Shown piece after piece: positions 27,819 through 35,569 of a DNA stretch of 64,000 nt. This stretch comes from Streptomyces cupreus (GTDB lineage Bacteria > Actinomycetota > Actinomycetes > Streptomycetales > Streptomycetaceae): assembly GCF_014257025.1 (NCBI RefSeq), contig NZ_JACMSF010000028.1, forward strand, positions 1 through 64,000. The letters run 5' to 3'. Position 1 is the first letter of the stretch; each line of letters starts with the position of its first letter. Made by a program: the position numbers and the translations under genes. Under the pieces are notes generated by a model. It was not told where the DNA came from. It worked only from the letters and a program-made list of their open reading frames with translations, and did no database searches.

Positions 27819-28580
27819 TCACACCTGGGAGATGTTCGGTTCCAGGGAAACCGCGACAAGCCGGTCGCTGAGGGAGTCGGCGGAGCTGACACCCGTCGTC
27901 TCGGCGCGGTACGCACGGATCGCCGGGTCGGCGAGCGTAAGGGCCAGCACCGGGCAGTCCGCGACGTCGTTGGTGTTCTCAGGCGAGCACTTGTTGATGC
28001 TGCGCAGGCTGTGGCCGGGACACACGGCCCCGGCAGGCAGCTCCACGTCCAGGAGCAACTCCTTGCCAGGATCGACACGGAAACTGCCGGACGCCGGCAT
28101 TTTGACAGGCTTGCCCATGTAACCGCTGTCCACGACCGTCGCGGTGAGCCCGCGGGCCGAGGCGCGGCGGCCCTCACCGTGCGGTCCGTAGAGATCCAGC
28201 GTGACACGGCCTTTGGCCAGCGGTGCGTCGAGCACCAGGGGCCGGTCGCCTGTCCGGATGGCCGCATGGACGGTGAATCGGGGCTCGCCCGGCACCTTCG
28301 ACCCCGGGTCGTAGTAGCCCCAGCCGGTGAGCACCAGCTGCGGGTCCTCGCCCCGCTCGCCTTTCCCCCGCGGTGCCGGCCGCGGCCAATCGTCCACGCC
28401 GCACCTTGAGAGCTGGGCCGTGCCGCCGCCGCGGAGCGGACTGTCCTGCAACGGCTCTGCGGGAGTCGGCAGTTCCGCGGATGCGCGCTGCTGGGACGTT
28501 GCAGTGGAATACGCCAGCACCAACAGACCCACAACGGGCACGGCGAGGATCAACCAGGAACGCAGGGAAACGCGGAACAC
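27819..28580 (-). CDS. Membrane-anchored hypothetical protein (253 aa)
   Basis: The protein starts at a GTG (28580) and has one N-terminal hydrophobic helix (SWLILAVPVVGLLVLAYSTA) followed by a polar extracytoplasmic domain. That domain contains VLTGWGYYDPGSKVPGEPRF and several beta-type segments (RVTLDLYGPHG, LLLDVELPAGAVC) with four cysteines. I do not recognise a family. It converges with the STAND gene, from whose stop it is separated by 89 bases, and is probably unrelated in function. The ribosome-binding site is weak. Confidence 0.55.
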   Translation of the reverse strand: MFRVSLRSWLILAVPVVGLLVLAYSTATSQQRASAELPTPAEPLQDSPLRGGGTAQLSRCGVDDWPRPAPRGKGERGEDPQLVLTGWGYYDPGSKVPGEPRFTVHAAIRTGDRPLVLDAPLAKGRVTLDLYGPHGEGRRASARGLTATVVDSGYMGKPVKMPASGSFRVDPGKELLLDVELPAGAVCPGHSLRSINKCSPENTNDVADCPVLALTLADPAIRAYRAETTGVSSADSLSDRLVAVSLEPNISQV

Positions 28581-29029
28581 TCAGCCACGCCCTCGCGCTC
28601 GGCCGAGCGTCCCCGCACCGCCTCCAGGACCTCCCGGGTCGCCGGCCAGCGAAAGCGAACAACGCTCCTCACCAGCCGGACGGCTGGTATCCACGCTTCG
28701 CTCGTCGGCCGGGCGGATCAGTTCCACAACGCTCATGAACCTTTCAGCGTGCCGGACAGCAAGAACATCACCACTCCGCTCCCCCACCAGACCCTCATGG
28801 AGGCACCGCTGGCCCAGCCCCAACGTGGCGCAGGCAACGGACCTCATGACGGCCAGGCGGCTACCCATGTGGCAGCCGGTGCCTTCGACGCCCCACCATG
28901 CCGCCCAGGGCGATTGCGCCGCCACGGACACCTGTTGTGCGGGGCAATCTAGGCGGACGGCCACCGGGCGGTACCGAAGAGGGCATCCCCCAGCCCTGGC
29001 AACGGCTGACTGGCTGTTCTCTGCTCGTG
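28581..29029. other. Stretch without recognisable gene
   Basis: About 450 bases between the membrane-anchored protein and the CocE-type remnant. Open frames run through it on both strands but show no family sequence; it looks like degraded coding DNA. Confidence 0.4.
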
Positions 29030-29420
29030 GCCGGCAGACCCGTCCGTCGTGATGATCGTGAACGGCAGCACGAGGCGGGAGGGGGTGTTCGGCGTCTCGG
29101 TAGATCTTGTGCGTGACCGGTGGGCCCACCGGCAGGTGGAAGGCGTCTGGCGGGAGCAGAGAGTTGTGGGTGTCGGCCAGCGGCTTGTCGTTGGACAGTC
29201 CCACCACCAGGCGGTGGCCCGGCTGGAAGGTGCCGGCGAACGGGTAGAGCCGCAGCACGTACTCCTCGATCTTTCCCAGCTCCACCGGCACTGCCCGGGT
29301 GTGCGTCGCCTCGCCGCCGTCCGGAGTAAGCGGTGCTGCTGCATGAACTCGAATACTTCAGACGCCGGGGACACGTTCACCAGCTTCAGCGCCGACCGTA
29401 CGTCCCCGATTCGCAAGCCG
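29030..29420 (-). pseudogene. C-terminal remnant of a CocE/NonD (X-Pro peptidase-type) hydrolase
   Basis: Two frames together read VRSALKLVNVSPASEVFEFM, then TPDGGEATHTRAVPVELG, EEYVLRLYPFAGTFQPGHRL, DKPLADTHNSLLPPDAFHLP and SRLVLPFT. This is the jelly-roll C-terminal domain of CocE/NonD hydrolases. Indels near 29337 and in the DAEHP-to-SRLVL segment (around 29080) break the frame. The catalytic alpha/beta-hydrolase domain is missing. Confidence 0.65.
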
Positions 29421-29499
29421 TGTGGTCCGAGGGACGGGCCGGGAGCCGGGCAGCCAGCCCCGCAAGAGATCCATGCGCGCCGGGCCTCGTCCGAAGTTC

Positions 29500-30080
29500 T
29501 CCCGGCTCACAGAAGCCCCGGACGCCGCGGGGGTGCCGACGCCGGTGGGGCCGTCGTAGCCGATGACGGCTGTGCACAGGTAGGTGCCGCCGCATGAACC
29601 GTTGCTGCCCTGGTCGATGTCCCAGAAGAACCGGCGGTTGGCGTAGGGGTAGGAGTTGGGGCGGTCGTTCGGCCCCGGGGTGCCCGCCAAGGCGTAACTG
29701 GCGGCGATCAGCGGGCCGGACAGGCTGGTACCGCCGACCACTACCCAGCCCCCGTGCTGAAAGGTGTCGTATACGGCGAGGCCGGTTACCGGGTCGGCGA
29801 CCGTGCGCCGGGGGCAGAGGGGATCTGTCTGCCACGGAGGCTTCGGCTGGAACTGAGAGCAGCCGGAGCCGGCGCCGGTCCATGCAGATTCGTACCAGTC
29901 TTCCCGCCGCCTCTGCGGGCCGTGCACCGACCGGCGGACACGGTCGAGGCGGGTTCGGCCGGCACCGGTGACGTACTGGGAGGCGGCGGGCCAGTGGACC
30001 TTGAAACCGCTGTCACCCGAGGCGGCCACCAACGCGATGCCAGGGAAGTTGAAGTAGATCTGGTCGAGGTTCGGTCGGAG
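29500..30080 (-). pseudogene. Sedolisin (S53) peptidase, C-terminal remnant
   Basis: The minus strand reads LDQIYFNFPGIALVAASGDS, then WPAASQYVTGAG, YESAWTGAGSGCSQF and VVVGGTSLSGPLIAASYALA. The last contains the catalytic Ser motif (GTSLS) of S53 acid peptidases, followed by the calcium-site region (FFWDIDQGSNGSCGGTY, GYDGPTGVGTP). The prodomain and the Glu/Asp catalytic residues are missing, and a short piece around VAVADP appears deleted. The frame is artificially fused to a Tn3-transposase remnant upstream. Confidence 0.75.
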
Positions 30081-30212
30081 GCGACGAAACCAGCCCGATG
30101 CCCGTGGAAGCGAGAGACCAAATCCTGCATTCGGGCACCACCGGCGCCTTCCTTGCGTTCGCCCCGAGTGGCACAGCCGCTGGCCGGCAGGCGGAGGGCG
30201 TCTATGGTACTC

Positions 30213-30555
30213 ATAGGCGACCCGGATCTCCCACGCATGCTCGTACGCCGTCGGCTTGCGCTCGGTGTACCGCTTCACGCACGAGACGTCCTCGACGTCG
30301 AGCTGCGCGGCCAGGTGCTCGACCACGACCCACGGCACGTCGAGCGGGACACCCAGGAGGAACCGGCCGATATAGCGCACGGTGCACATCTGGAGGGCGA
30401 ATCCGAGCCGACTGTGGTCCCCGCACCGTTTCGCGATCAACTTGCGGTCCTCGTCGTCCAGAAAGAAGAACCGCTCCAGCTCCGGCCGGGGTCGGCTCCT
30501 CATTGAACTTGCCGTACGACCCGGCCTGCTCGTCGGTCAGAAACTCCACTGGCAT
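30213..30555 (-). pseudogene. Tn3-family transposase TnpA, N-terminal remnant (DUF4158)
   Basis: It starts MPVEFLTDEQAGSYGKFNEE. After a one-base insertion near 30487 it continues ELERFFFLDDEDRKLIAKRC, LGFALQMCTVRYIGRFL and YTERKPTAYEHAWEIRVAYE, the N-terminal DUF4158 region of Tn3 TnpA. The sequence stops matching abruptly after YEYH. Only about 110 of the usual roughly 1000 residues remain; no resolvase or terminal repeats were found. Confidence 0.85.
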
Positions 30556-30628
30556 GAGCGTGAAGTTGTCGACGCCCGGAGCAGCTCAGGGATCTTCCGC
30601 CGGACCGACGTTCCCCGAGGCCGGTTTC

Positions 30629-31423
30629 CTATGGTTTGCGTGCCACACCGCCGAAGTCGTCGACCTCGGCAGGTGTTTCCCCACCCGTCCCCGCGGGGCG
30701 CCAACGCGAAACGGAGACCAGGCCGGGCTCCAGCAGCTGAAGACCGTCGAAGAATCGGCCAAGCTGCTCCGGGCTGCGGTTGACGCGGGGGTTGTCGCTC
30801 GCCTCGTTCCACTGCTCGATCATGCCGCGCATCTGCTGCGGGTTGATCACCTCGGTGTCGTCGCAGAGGACGAGGTAACTGCCCGAGGGCAGGGCACTCA
30901 TCAGGCGGCCGACTATCTCGTAGACGGAGTCGTCGGTGACGTGGGCGGTGATCCCCAACAGCACCAGCGCCACCGGCTGGGTTAGGTCGAGCGTCTTGGT
31001 GGCGTGTTCCAGGATTGCGTCGGGATGGTGCAGATCGGCGTCGATGTAGTCGGTTGCGCCCTCGGCGGTGCTGGTGAGCAGCGCCTCGGCGTGGACCAGC
31101 ACAACAGGGTCGTGGTCGACGTAGACGATCCGTGTCTCGGGGGCGAGGCGCTGGGCGACCTCATGGGTGTTGTTCGCGGTGGGCAGGCCGGTGCCCACGT
31201 CCAGGAACTGGCGGATGCCGGCTTGGGTGACGAGGTACTCCACGGCGCGGACAAGGAATGCCCGCTGCTCCCGGGCGATATCGAGGATGGCCGGGTTGGT
31301 CTCGGCGATCTGGTCGCCGACAAACCGGTCGATCTCGTAGCAGTCCTTGCCACCGAGCCAGTAGTTCCAGATGCGCGCGGAGTGCGGCACGCTGCTGTTG
31401 ATGATCGGACGTTCAACTGACAT
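30629..31423 (-). CDS. SAM-dependent methyltransferase (DUF574/Methyltransf_19)
   Basis: The ATG at 31423 is preceded by GGGGAGATG and begins MSVERPIINSSVPHSARIWN, followed by YWLGGKDCYEIDR, the diagnostic N-terminus of this actinobacterial family (264 residues, normal length). SAM-binding features are FLDVGTGLPTANN (glycine loop) and IVYVDHDPVVLVHA (acidic residue after strand 2). Many copies occur per streptomycete genome, often near regulators, but substrates are unknown. The longer open frame upstream has no family sequence. Confidence 0.9.
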   Translation of the reverse strand: MSVERPIINSSVPHSARIWNYWLGGKDCYEIDRFVGDQIAETNPAILDIAREQRAFLVRAVEYLVTQAGIRQFLDVGTGLPTANNTHEVAQRLAPETRIVYVDHDPVVLVHAEALLTSTAEGATDYIDADLHHPDAILEHATKTLDLTQPVALVLLGITAHVTDDSVYEIVGRLMSALPSGSYLVLCDDTEVINPQQMRGMIEQWNEASDNPRVNRSPEQLGRFFDGLQLLEPGLVSVSRWRPAGTGGETPAEVDDFGGVARKP

Positions 31424-31476
31424 TACATCTCCCCGAGTTGGCCTGATGCTACGCAATCTAGCCGCATCGGCACGCC

Positions 31477-31618
31477 AGGTACCGGGGCCCGCGTCGAGCA
31501 CGTCTTCGCGCGGATGAAGTCCTGGAAGATCCTTCGAGACTGCCGCCTGAATGCCGACGGCGTCCACACCGCCATGCTTGGCATCGCCCGGCTGCACGAC
31601 CTCGCCCTCACGGGATGA
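31477..31618 (+). pseudogene. IS5-type transposase, C-terminal scrap
   Basis: The plus strand reads ARVEHVFARMKSWKILRDCR, then LNADGVHTAMLGIARLHDL and ends LALTG-stop, the last 45 residues of an IS5-family transposase containing the catalytic Glu (VEHVFARMK). Related scraps occur at 47150-47560 and 56560-56838. Confidence 0.8.
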
Positions 31619-31635
31619 CTCCCGCCCCCATACGC

Positions 31636-32064
31636 TCAGTCGATACAGAACTCGTTGCCCTCGATGTCCAGCATCGGGATGCACGAATCATTGCCGTCAT
31701 ACAGTGTTCGCACGTGTACTGCGCCGAGCGGGACCAGTCGTGCGCATTCGGCCTCAAGTACGGCGAGGCGTTCTTTACCCACGAGTCCGGTGCCGACCCG
31801 CACATCAAGATGCACCCGGTTCTTGACGGTCTTCCCTTCGGGGACGCGCTGGAAGTACAGCCGCGGGCCCACACCTGAGGGATCTACGCAGGCGAACCAT
31901 GAATCCCGCTGCTCAGGTGGCTGCGAACGCTTGAACTCATCCCAAGTGGCAAACCCCTCTGGCGGCGGCGGTACGACGTACCCCAACACCTCGCACCAGA
32001 AACGAGCGAGACGCTCAGGTTCTGCGCAGTCAAAGGTGACTTGGAACTTCTTGATCGCTGACAT
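31636..32064 (-). CDS. VOC family protein (glyoxalase-like)
   Basis: A 142-residue protein (MSAIKKFQVTFDCAEPERLA, then RFWCEVLGYVV) of the two-module betaalphabetabetabeta VOC fold. Metal-ligand candidates are His in VHLDVRVG and Glu in MLDIEGNEFC; the first His of typical glyoxalases is replaced by Asp in TFDCAEP, as in many VOC proteins of this branch. It could be a small dioxygenase, isomerase or resistance protein; the substrate is not predictable. The ribosome-binding site is weak. It overlaps no other gene. Confidence 0.88.
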   Translation of the reverse strand: MSAIKKFQVTFDCAEPERLARFWCEVLGYVVPPPPEGFATWDEFKRSQPPEQRDSWFACVDPSGVGPRLYFQRVPEGKTVKNRVHLDVRVGTGLVGKERLAVLEAECARLVPLGAVHVRTLYDGNDSCIPMLDIEGNEFCID

Positions 32065-32377
32065 CGGCGCACCGTACCAAGGGGACTTGGGACCCTGCCG
32101 CTCATTTTCCCCAGGGGGTTCGCCCGCAACGCCGTCAGGCCCTGGGCCGTCTTGGACATCAAGCGATCAAACCGGACAGCCCACGAGGACGACGCGACCC
32201 TGGCGGCGAAGCCCACCGGTGGCCCCATTTCGGGGCCAGAGCCCTGGGAGTGGGGGCGCCGTGCTGCCCTACGTCAACGGAGACGAGCGCGCTCCCGGTG
32301 CGTGGACTCGTCCCGCTGCCTCACCTGCTGCGGACCCGTTGCGGAGCGAAGGCGCATCCGTCCGCGTCTTCCTTGGG
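32065..32377. other. Intergenic stretch, nothing recognised
   Basis: About 310 bases between the VOC gene and the 3' end of the alpha/beta hydrolase. No family sequence or strong secondary structure was seen. Confidence 0.4.
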
Positions 32378-33211
32378 TTACTTGGCGAGGAAGTTGAGGA
32401 GGGCAGTGTTGACGTCGTCGGCGTGGGTCCAGAGGAGGCCGTGGGGGGCGCCTTCGATGCGGACGTAGTCGGCTTGGGGAAGGAGGGCGTGGAAGGGGTC
32501 GGCGGTGGCTTCGATGGGGAGGATGCGGTCGGCGGTGCCGTGGAGGATGAGGGCGGGGACGTTGATCTTGGGGATGTCGTTGCGGAAGTCGGTGGTCCAG
32601 GTGGGGACGGCAGCGCGGGAGGCGTATGCCGATGCGCCGGCGGCGGTGTTCCAGTTGGAGCGGACGACGTCTTCGCTGATGCGGGTGCCGAGGTTCTCGT
32701 CGAGGTTGTAGAAGGCCTGGTAGAAGTCTGTGAAGTAGGCGTAGCGGTCTTCGGTGACGGCGGTCAGGATGCCTTCGAAGACGGTGCCGTCGACTCCGGT
32801 GGGGTTGTCGTCGGTCTTGAGGAGGTAGGGCTCGAGTCCGGCGAGGAAGGCGGCCTTGGCGACGCGTGCGGAGCCGTAGGTGCCGAGGTAGCGGCCGACT
32901 TCTCCGGTGCCCATGGAGAATCCGACGAGGATGGTGTCGGTGAGATCGAGGGTTTCCATCAGGGTGTTGAGGTCGGCTGCGAAGGTGTCGTAGTCGTAGC
33001 CCGTGGTGGGCTGGCTCGACTGGCCGAAGCCGCGGCGGTCGTAGGTGATGACGCGGTGTCCGGCCTCCAGCAGGGCGGGGAGCTGCTTCTCCCAGGAGTG
33101 CCCGTCCAGGGGGTAGCCGTGGATGAGGACGACGGGCTGTCCGGTGCCGTGGTCTTCGTAGTAGAGGTTGATGTCGGTGCTGTTTTCCTGGCCGACGGTG
33201 ATGAACGGCAT
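32378..33211 (-). CDS. Alpha/beta hydrolase (non-haem chloroperoxidase type)
   Basis: A 277-residue protein starting at the ATG at 33211, after CCCAGGAGAAGACC. VLIHGYPLDGHSWEKQLPAL holds the oxyanion-hole segment, VGFSMGTGEVGRYLG the nucleophile Ser (GxSxG), LILHGTADRILPIE the catalytic Asp and GAPHGLLWTHAD the His. This pattern marks the perhydrolase/chloroperoxidase branch, whose members are usually esterases. It is the second gene after the secreted alpha/beta hydrolase (81 bases downstream on the same strand), so the two probably form an operon under the paired operator at 34337-34408. Confidence 0.9.
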   Translation of the reverse strand: MPFITVGQENSTDINLYYEDHGTGQPVVLIHGYPLDGHSWEKQLPALLEAGHRVITYDRRGFGQSSQPTTGYDYDTFAADLNTLMETLDLTDTILVGFSMGTGEVGRYLGTYGSARVAKAAFLAGLEPYLLKTDDNPTGVDGTVFEGILTAVTEDRYAYFTDFYQAFYNLDENLGTRISEDVVRSNWNTAAGASAYASRAAVPTWTTDFRNDIPKINVPALILHGTADRILPIEATADPFHALLPQADYVRIEGAPHGLLWTHADDVNTALLNFLAK

Positions 33212-33292
33212 GGTCTTCTCCTGGGGAGTGTGAGTGGCGCCAGTAGGACAGGGCGGGGTATTTCCCATGACGGGGTAACGCAGTTGCGTATG

Positions 33293-34165
33293 TCAGCGGG
33301 TGGTGGCGTGGGCAGCGTTTTGGATGATGCTGCTGACGGCGTCGGGCTGGGAGACGGAGACGGCGTGAGAGGCCTTGATCTCGGAAGTGTGGGCGTGGGC
33401 GCGGTCGGACATGTAGCGCTGTGCGGCCGGGGGGATGTTGAGATCCTGGGTGGCGATGAGGGACCAGGCGGGGATGGTCTTCCAGGCAGTCTTGGTGGCC
33501 TTTTCCTCAAGGGCGGCAGCGGCGATGGGGCGCTGCGTGGCGGCCATGAGGGCAGCCTGGCCGCGGGGGACGTCCGCGGCGAACTGCTGGCGGAACTTGT
33601 CGGCCTTGATGCGGAGGTCGTTGCCGGTGGTGCCGTCGGGGAGGGTGTAGGAGGTGGCTTCGATGACGTTGCCCAGCGTGCTGCCGGGATACTTGTTGGA
33701 CAGTTCGAGGGAGCTTTCGCCCTGGTCGGGAATGAAGGCGGCGATGTAGACGAGTGCCTTGACCTTGTCCTCATTGCCGACTGCGGCGTTGGTGATGACG
33801 GTTCCGCCGTAGGAGTGGCCCACCAGGACGACGGGGCCGCTGATGGTGTCCAGGACGCTTCGGAGATAGGCGGCGTCGGAGGCGGGACCGCGGAGCGGGT
33901 TGGCGGTCGCGATGACCGGGTAACCCGACTTCCTCAGCCGTTCGATCACGCCGTTCCAGCTTGAGGCGTCGGCGAACGCACCGTGCTCCAGCACGATCGT
34001 CGGCCTCACTCCGCCCGGCTTGCCGCCTTCCACTGTGCCGGCCGCAACCGCGCCTGCCGAACCCGGGAATGTCGCCATTCCCACGGCCGCCAAGGTCGCC
34101 ACCGCCGCTGAAGCTCCCGCCAGCGAACGATTGCGAGATGGACGGGAAGACTGTGTGTGGTTCAT
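33293..34165 (-). CDS. Secreted or membrane-associated alpha/beta hydrolase
   Basis: The ATG at 34165 follows AAGGAGCAGGTC. Residues about 1-42 are an N-terminal export signal (basic SRPSRNRSL, then AGASAAVATLAAVGMATF, then GSAGAVAAG). The mature enzyme has IVLEHGAFADASSWNGVIE (oxyanion region), VLVGHSYGGTVITNAAVG (nucleophile Ser) and a C-terminal His in KASHAVSVSQPD. It resembles the EstC/salicylate-esterase-like branch of alpha/beta hydrolases that act on small esters outside the cell. Two copies of the 25-bp palindrome lie 172-243 bp upstream, and the related cytosolic hydrolase follows in the same direction. Confidence 0.9.
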   Translation of the reverse strand: MNHTQSSRPSRNRSLAGASAAVATLAAVGMATFPGSAGAVAAGTVEGGKPGGVRPTIVLEHGAFADASSWNGVIERLRKSGYPVIATANPLRGPASDAAYLRSVLDTISGPVVLVGHSYGGTVITNAAVGNEDKVKALVYIAAFIPDQGESSLELSNKYPGSTLGNVIEATSYTLPDGTTGNDLRIKADKFRQQFAADVPRGQAALMAATQRPIAAAALEEKATKTAWKTIPAWSLIATQDLNIPPAAQRYMSDRAHAHTSEIKASHAVSVSQPDAVSSIIQNAAHATTR

Positions 34166-34336
34166 GACCTGCTCCTTCACGAAGGCATGCGAATGCAGCG
34201 TGGGGCGTTCTCGGCTTGTGCTGTGCACTGCTGCGGGGCCTGCACCGGTGGGTAGGTTTCGCTCCGCCCGGGGGCAGCGGACCCTGGATGACTCGAAGAT
34301 CACGTCATACGGACGGGGAGGCATGACCCCGCCCCG

Positions 34337-34408
34337 CTTAAAGCTGCTGCGTTGCGTTAAGGCAACCGTAGGCCCCTTCGCCTCTTAATGCAACACCTTA
34401 GCCTTAGG
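34337..34408. promoter_or_regulatory. Paired 25-bp palindromic operators (region A)
   Basis: Site 1 (34337-34361) is CTTAAAGC-N9-GCGTTAAG; site 2 (34384-34408) is CTTAATGC-N9-GCCTTAGG. Starts are 47 bp apart. The same arrangement recurs at 38934-39004 and 53186-53256. The AT-rich arms stand out sharply in this GC-rich genome. Located upstream of the alpha/beta hydrolase pair on the minus strand; the regulator is not known. Confidence 0.75.
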
Positions 34409-34579
34409 CTGCCCAGGGGCTGGCTTCTTCCTACGGTGAAGACGCTGAAGTCGAGCCGGAACGCGGCCGTTTCGCCGGCTGGGCGGTGAGGCGTGTACAG
34501 CAGTGCGCTTCCACGACAACTGCCCCCCGTCCATGGTTGATCCCGGACCGCGGGCAGGGTTGTCGAGCGGCCCGACCAG

Positions 34580-35458
34580 TCAGCGACTCAGAAGTGCTCG
34601 CAGGGCGGCAGCAACATCCGCTGGAGCTTCCTCCGCCATGAAGTGGCCCGAGGTCACCGTGGTGTGCTGGAGATCAGTGGCCCAGGAGCCCCACAGTGCG
34701 GCAGCATCGAAGCCGAGGGCCGCGCCCCAGTCCTGCTGGAGCACGCTGACAGGCATCTTCAGCTGATTGCCGGCCGCGCGGTCCGCCTGGTCGTGCTCGA
34801 CATCGATGGCCGCGGAGGCACGGTAGTCGGCAACGATCGAAGGCACCGCGCCCCGGCAGGCCTCCAGATAGGAGGCGCGGATGTCGGCGGGAATCGCCTG
34901 CGGGTCGTTCGTCCAGATGTCGAGGAAGTGGCCGAAGAAGGCATCCGGGCTGGCCGCGATCAACTGCTCGGGCAGTCCCGGCTGTTGCGCCATGAGGTAG
35001 AGGTGGAAGCCGACGGACGCCGTGACACCGTGCATCACATCCCACATGTCCAGAGTGGGCAGCACATCGAGGCAGGCAAGGTGGGTGATCTTGTCGGGGT
35101 GGTCGAGGCCCGCACGGAAGGCCACCAGGGCACCGCGGTCGTGCCCGGCCAGGGCGAAGCGCTCGTAGCCCAGTGCCTCGGACACGGCCACCATGTCGGC
35201 GGCCATGGTGCGCTTGGAGTAGACAGTGCCGTCGGTGTCCACAGGCTTGTCGCTGTCCCCGTAGCCCCGCAGGTCGGGACAGATCACGGTGTGGTCTGCC
35301 GCGAGGTCGGCAGCGACATGCCGCCACATCAGGTGAGTCTGCGGGAAGCCATGGAGCAGTACGAGAGGAGCGCCCGAGCCGGTCACAGCCACGTTCAGCG
35401 ACACATCGTCGGCGACGTTGATCCGGTGGTAATCGAAGGTGGCGACGGTTTGTGCCAT
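34580..35458 (-). CDS. Alpha/beta hydrolase, haloacetate-dehalogenase-like
   Basis: A 292-residue cytosolic hydrolase. VLLHGFPQTHLMWRHVAADL is the oxyanion region, and ALAGHDRGALVAFRAGLDHP holds an Asp at the nucleophile position (GHDRG), as in haloalkane/fluoroacetate dehalogenases and epoxide hydrolases rather than serine esterases. CPDLRGYGDSDKP and the C-terminal TVTSGHFMAEEAP (His) complete the pattern. Predicted reaction: hydrolytic cleavage of a carbon-halogen or epoxide bond, or another ester-like substrate. It is divergent from the SARP gene with 111 bases between the starts, so they share a promoter region and the SARP may regulate it. Confidence 0.88.
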   Translation of the reverse strand: MAQTVATFDYHRINVADDVSLNVAVTGSGAPLVLLHGFPQTHLMWRHVAADLAADHTVICPDLRGYGDSDKPVDTDGTVYSKRTMAADMVAVSEALGYERFALAGHDRGALVAFRAGLDHPDKITHLACLDVLPTLDMWDVMHGVTASVGFHLYLMAQQPGLPEQLIAASPDAFFGHFLDIWTNDPQAIPADIRASYLEACRGAVPSIVADYRASAAIDVEHDQADRAAGNQLKMPVSVLQQDWGAALGFDAAALWGSWATDLQHTTVTSGHFMAEEAPADVAAALRALLSR

Positions 35459-35569
35459 GAGCGGGGTTCTTTCTGTCGACGAGCTGGTCCTTCAACCCTG
35501 CCTGCCCCGGATGAGCATCGGATGAGCAGGCGATAGCGTGACCCCGGCAAGGCGGAGAGGGGCCGGGCG

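Noticed and set aside
31655..33964. 769-codon plus-strand open frame opposite the VOC and hydrolase genes
   Set aside because: Antisense shadow with glycine/valine-rich composition typical of high-GC complement frames; the minus-strand genes carry clear active sites.
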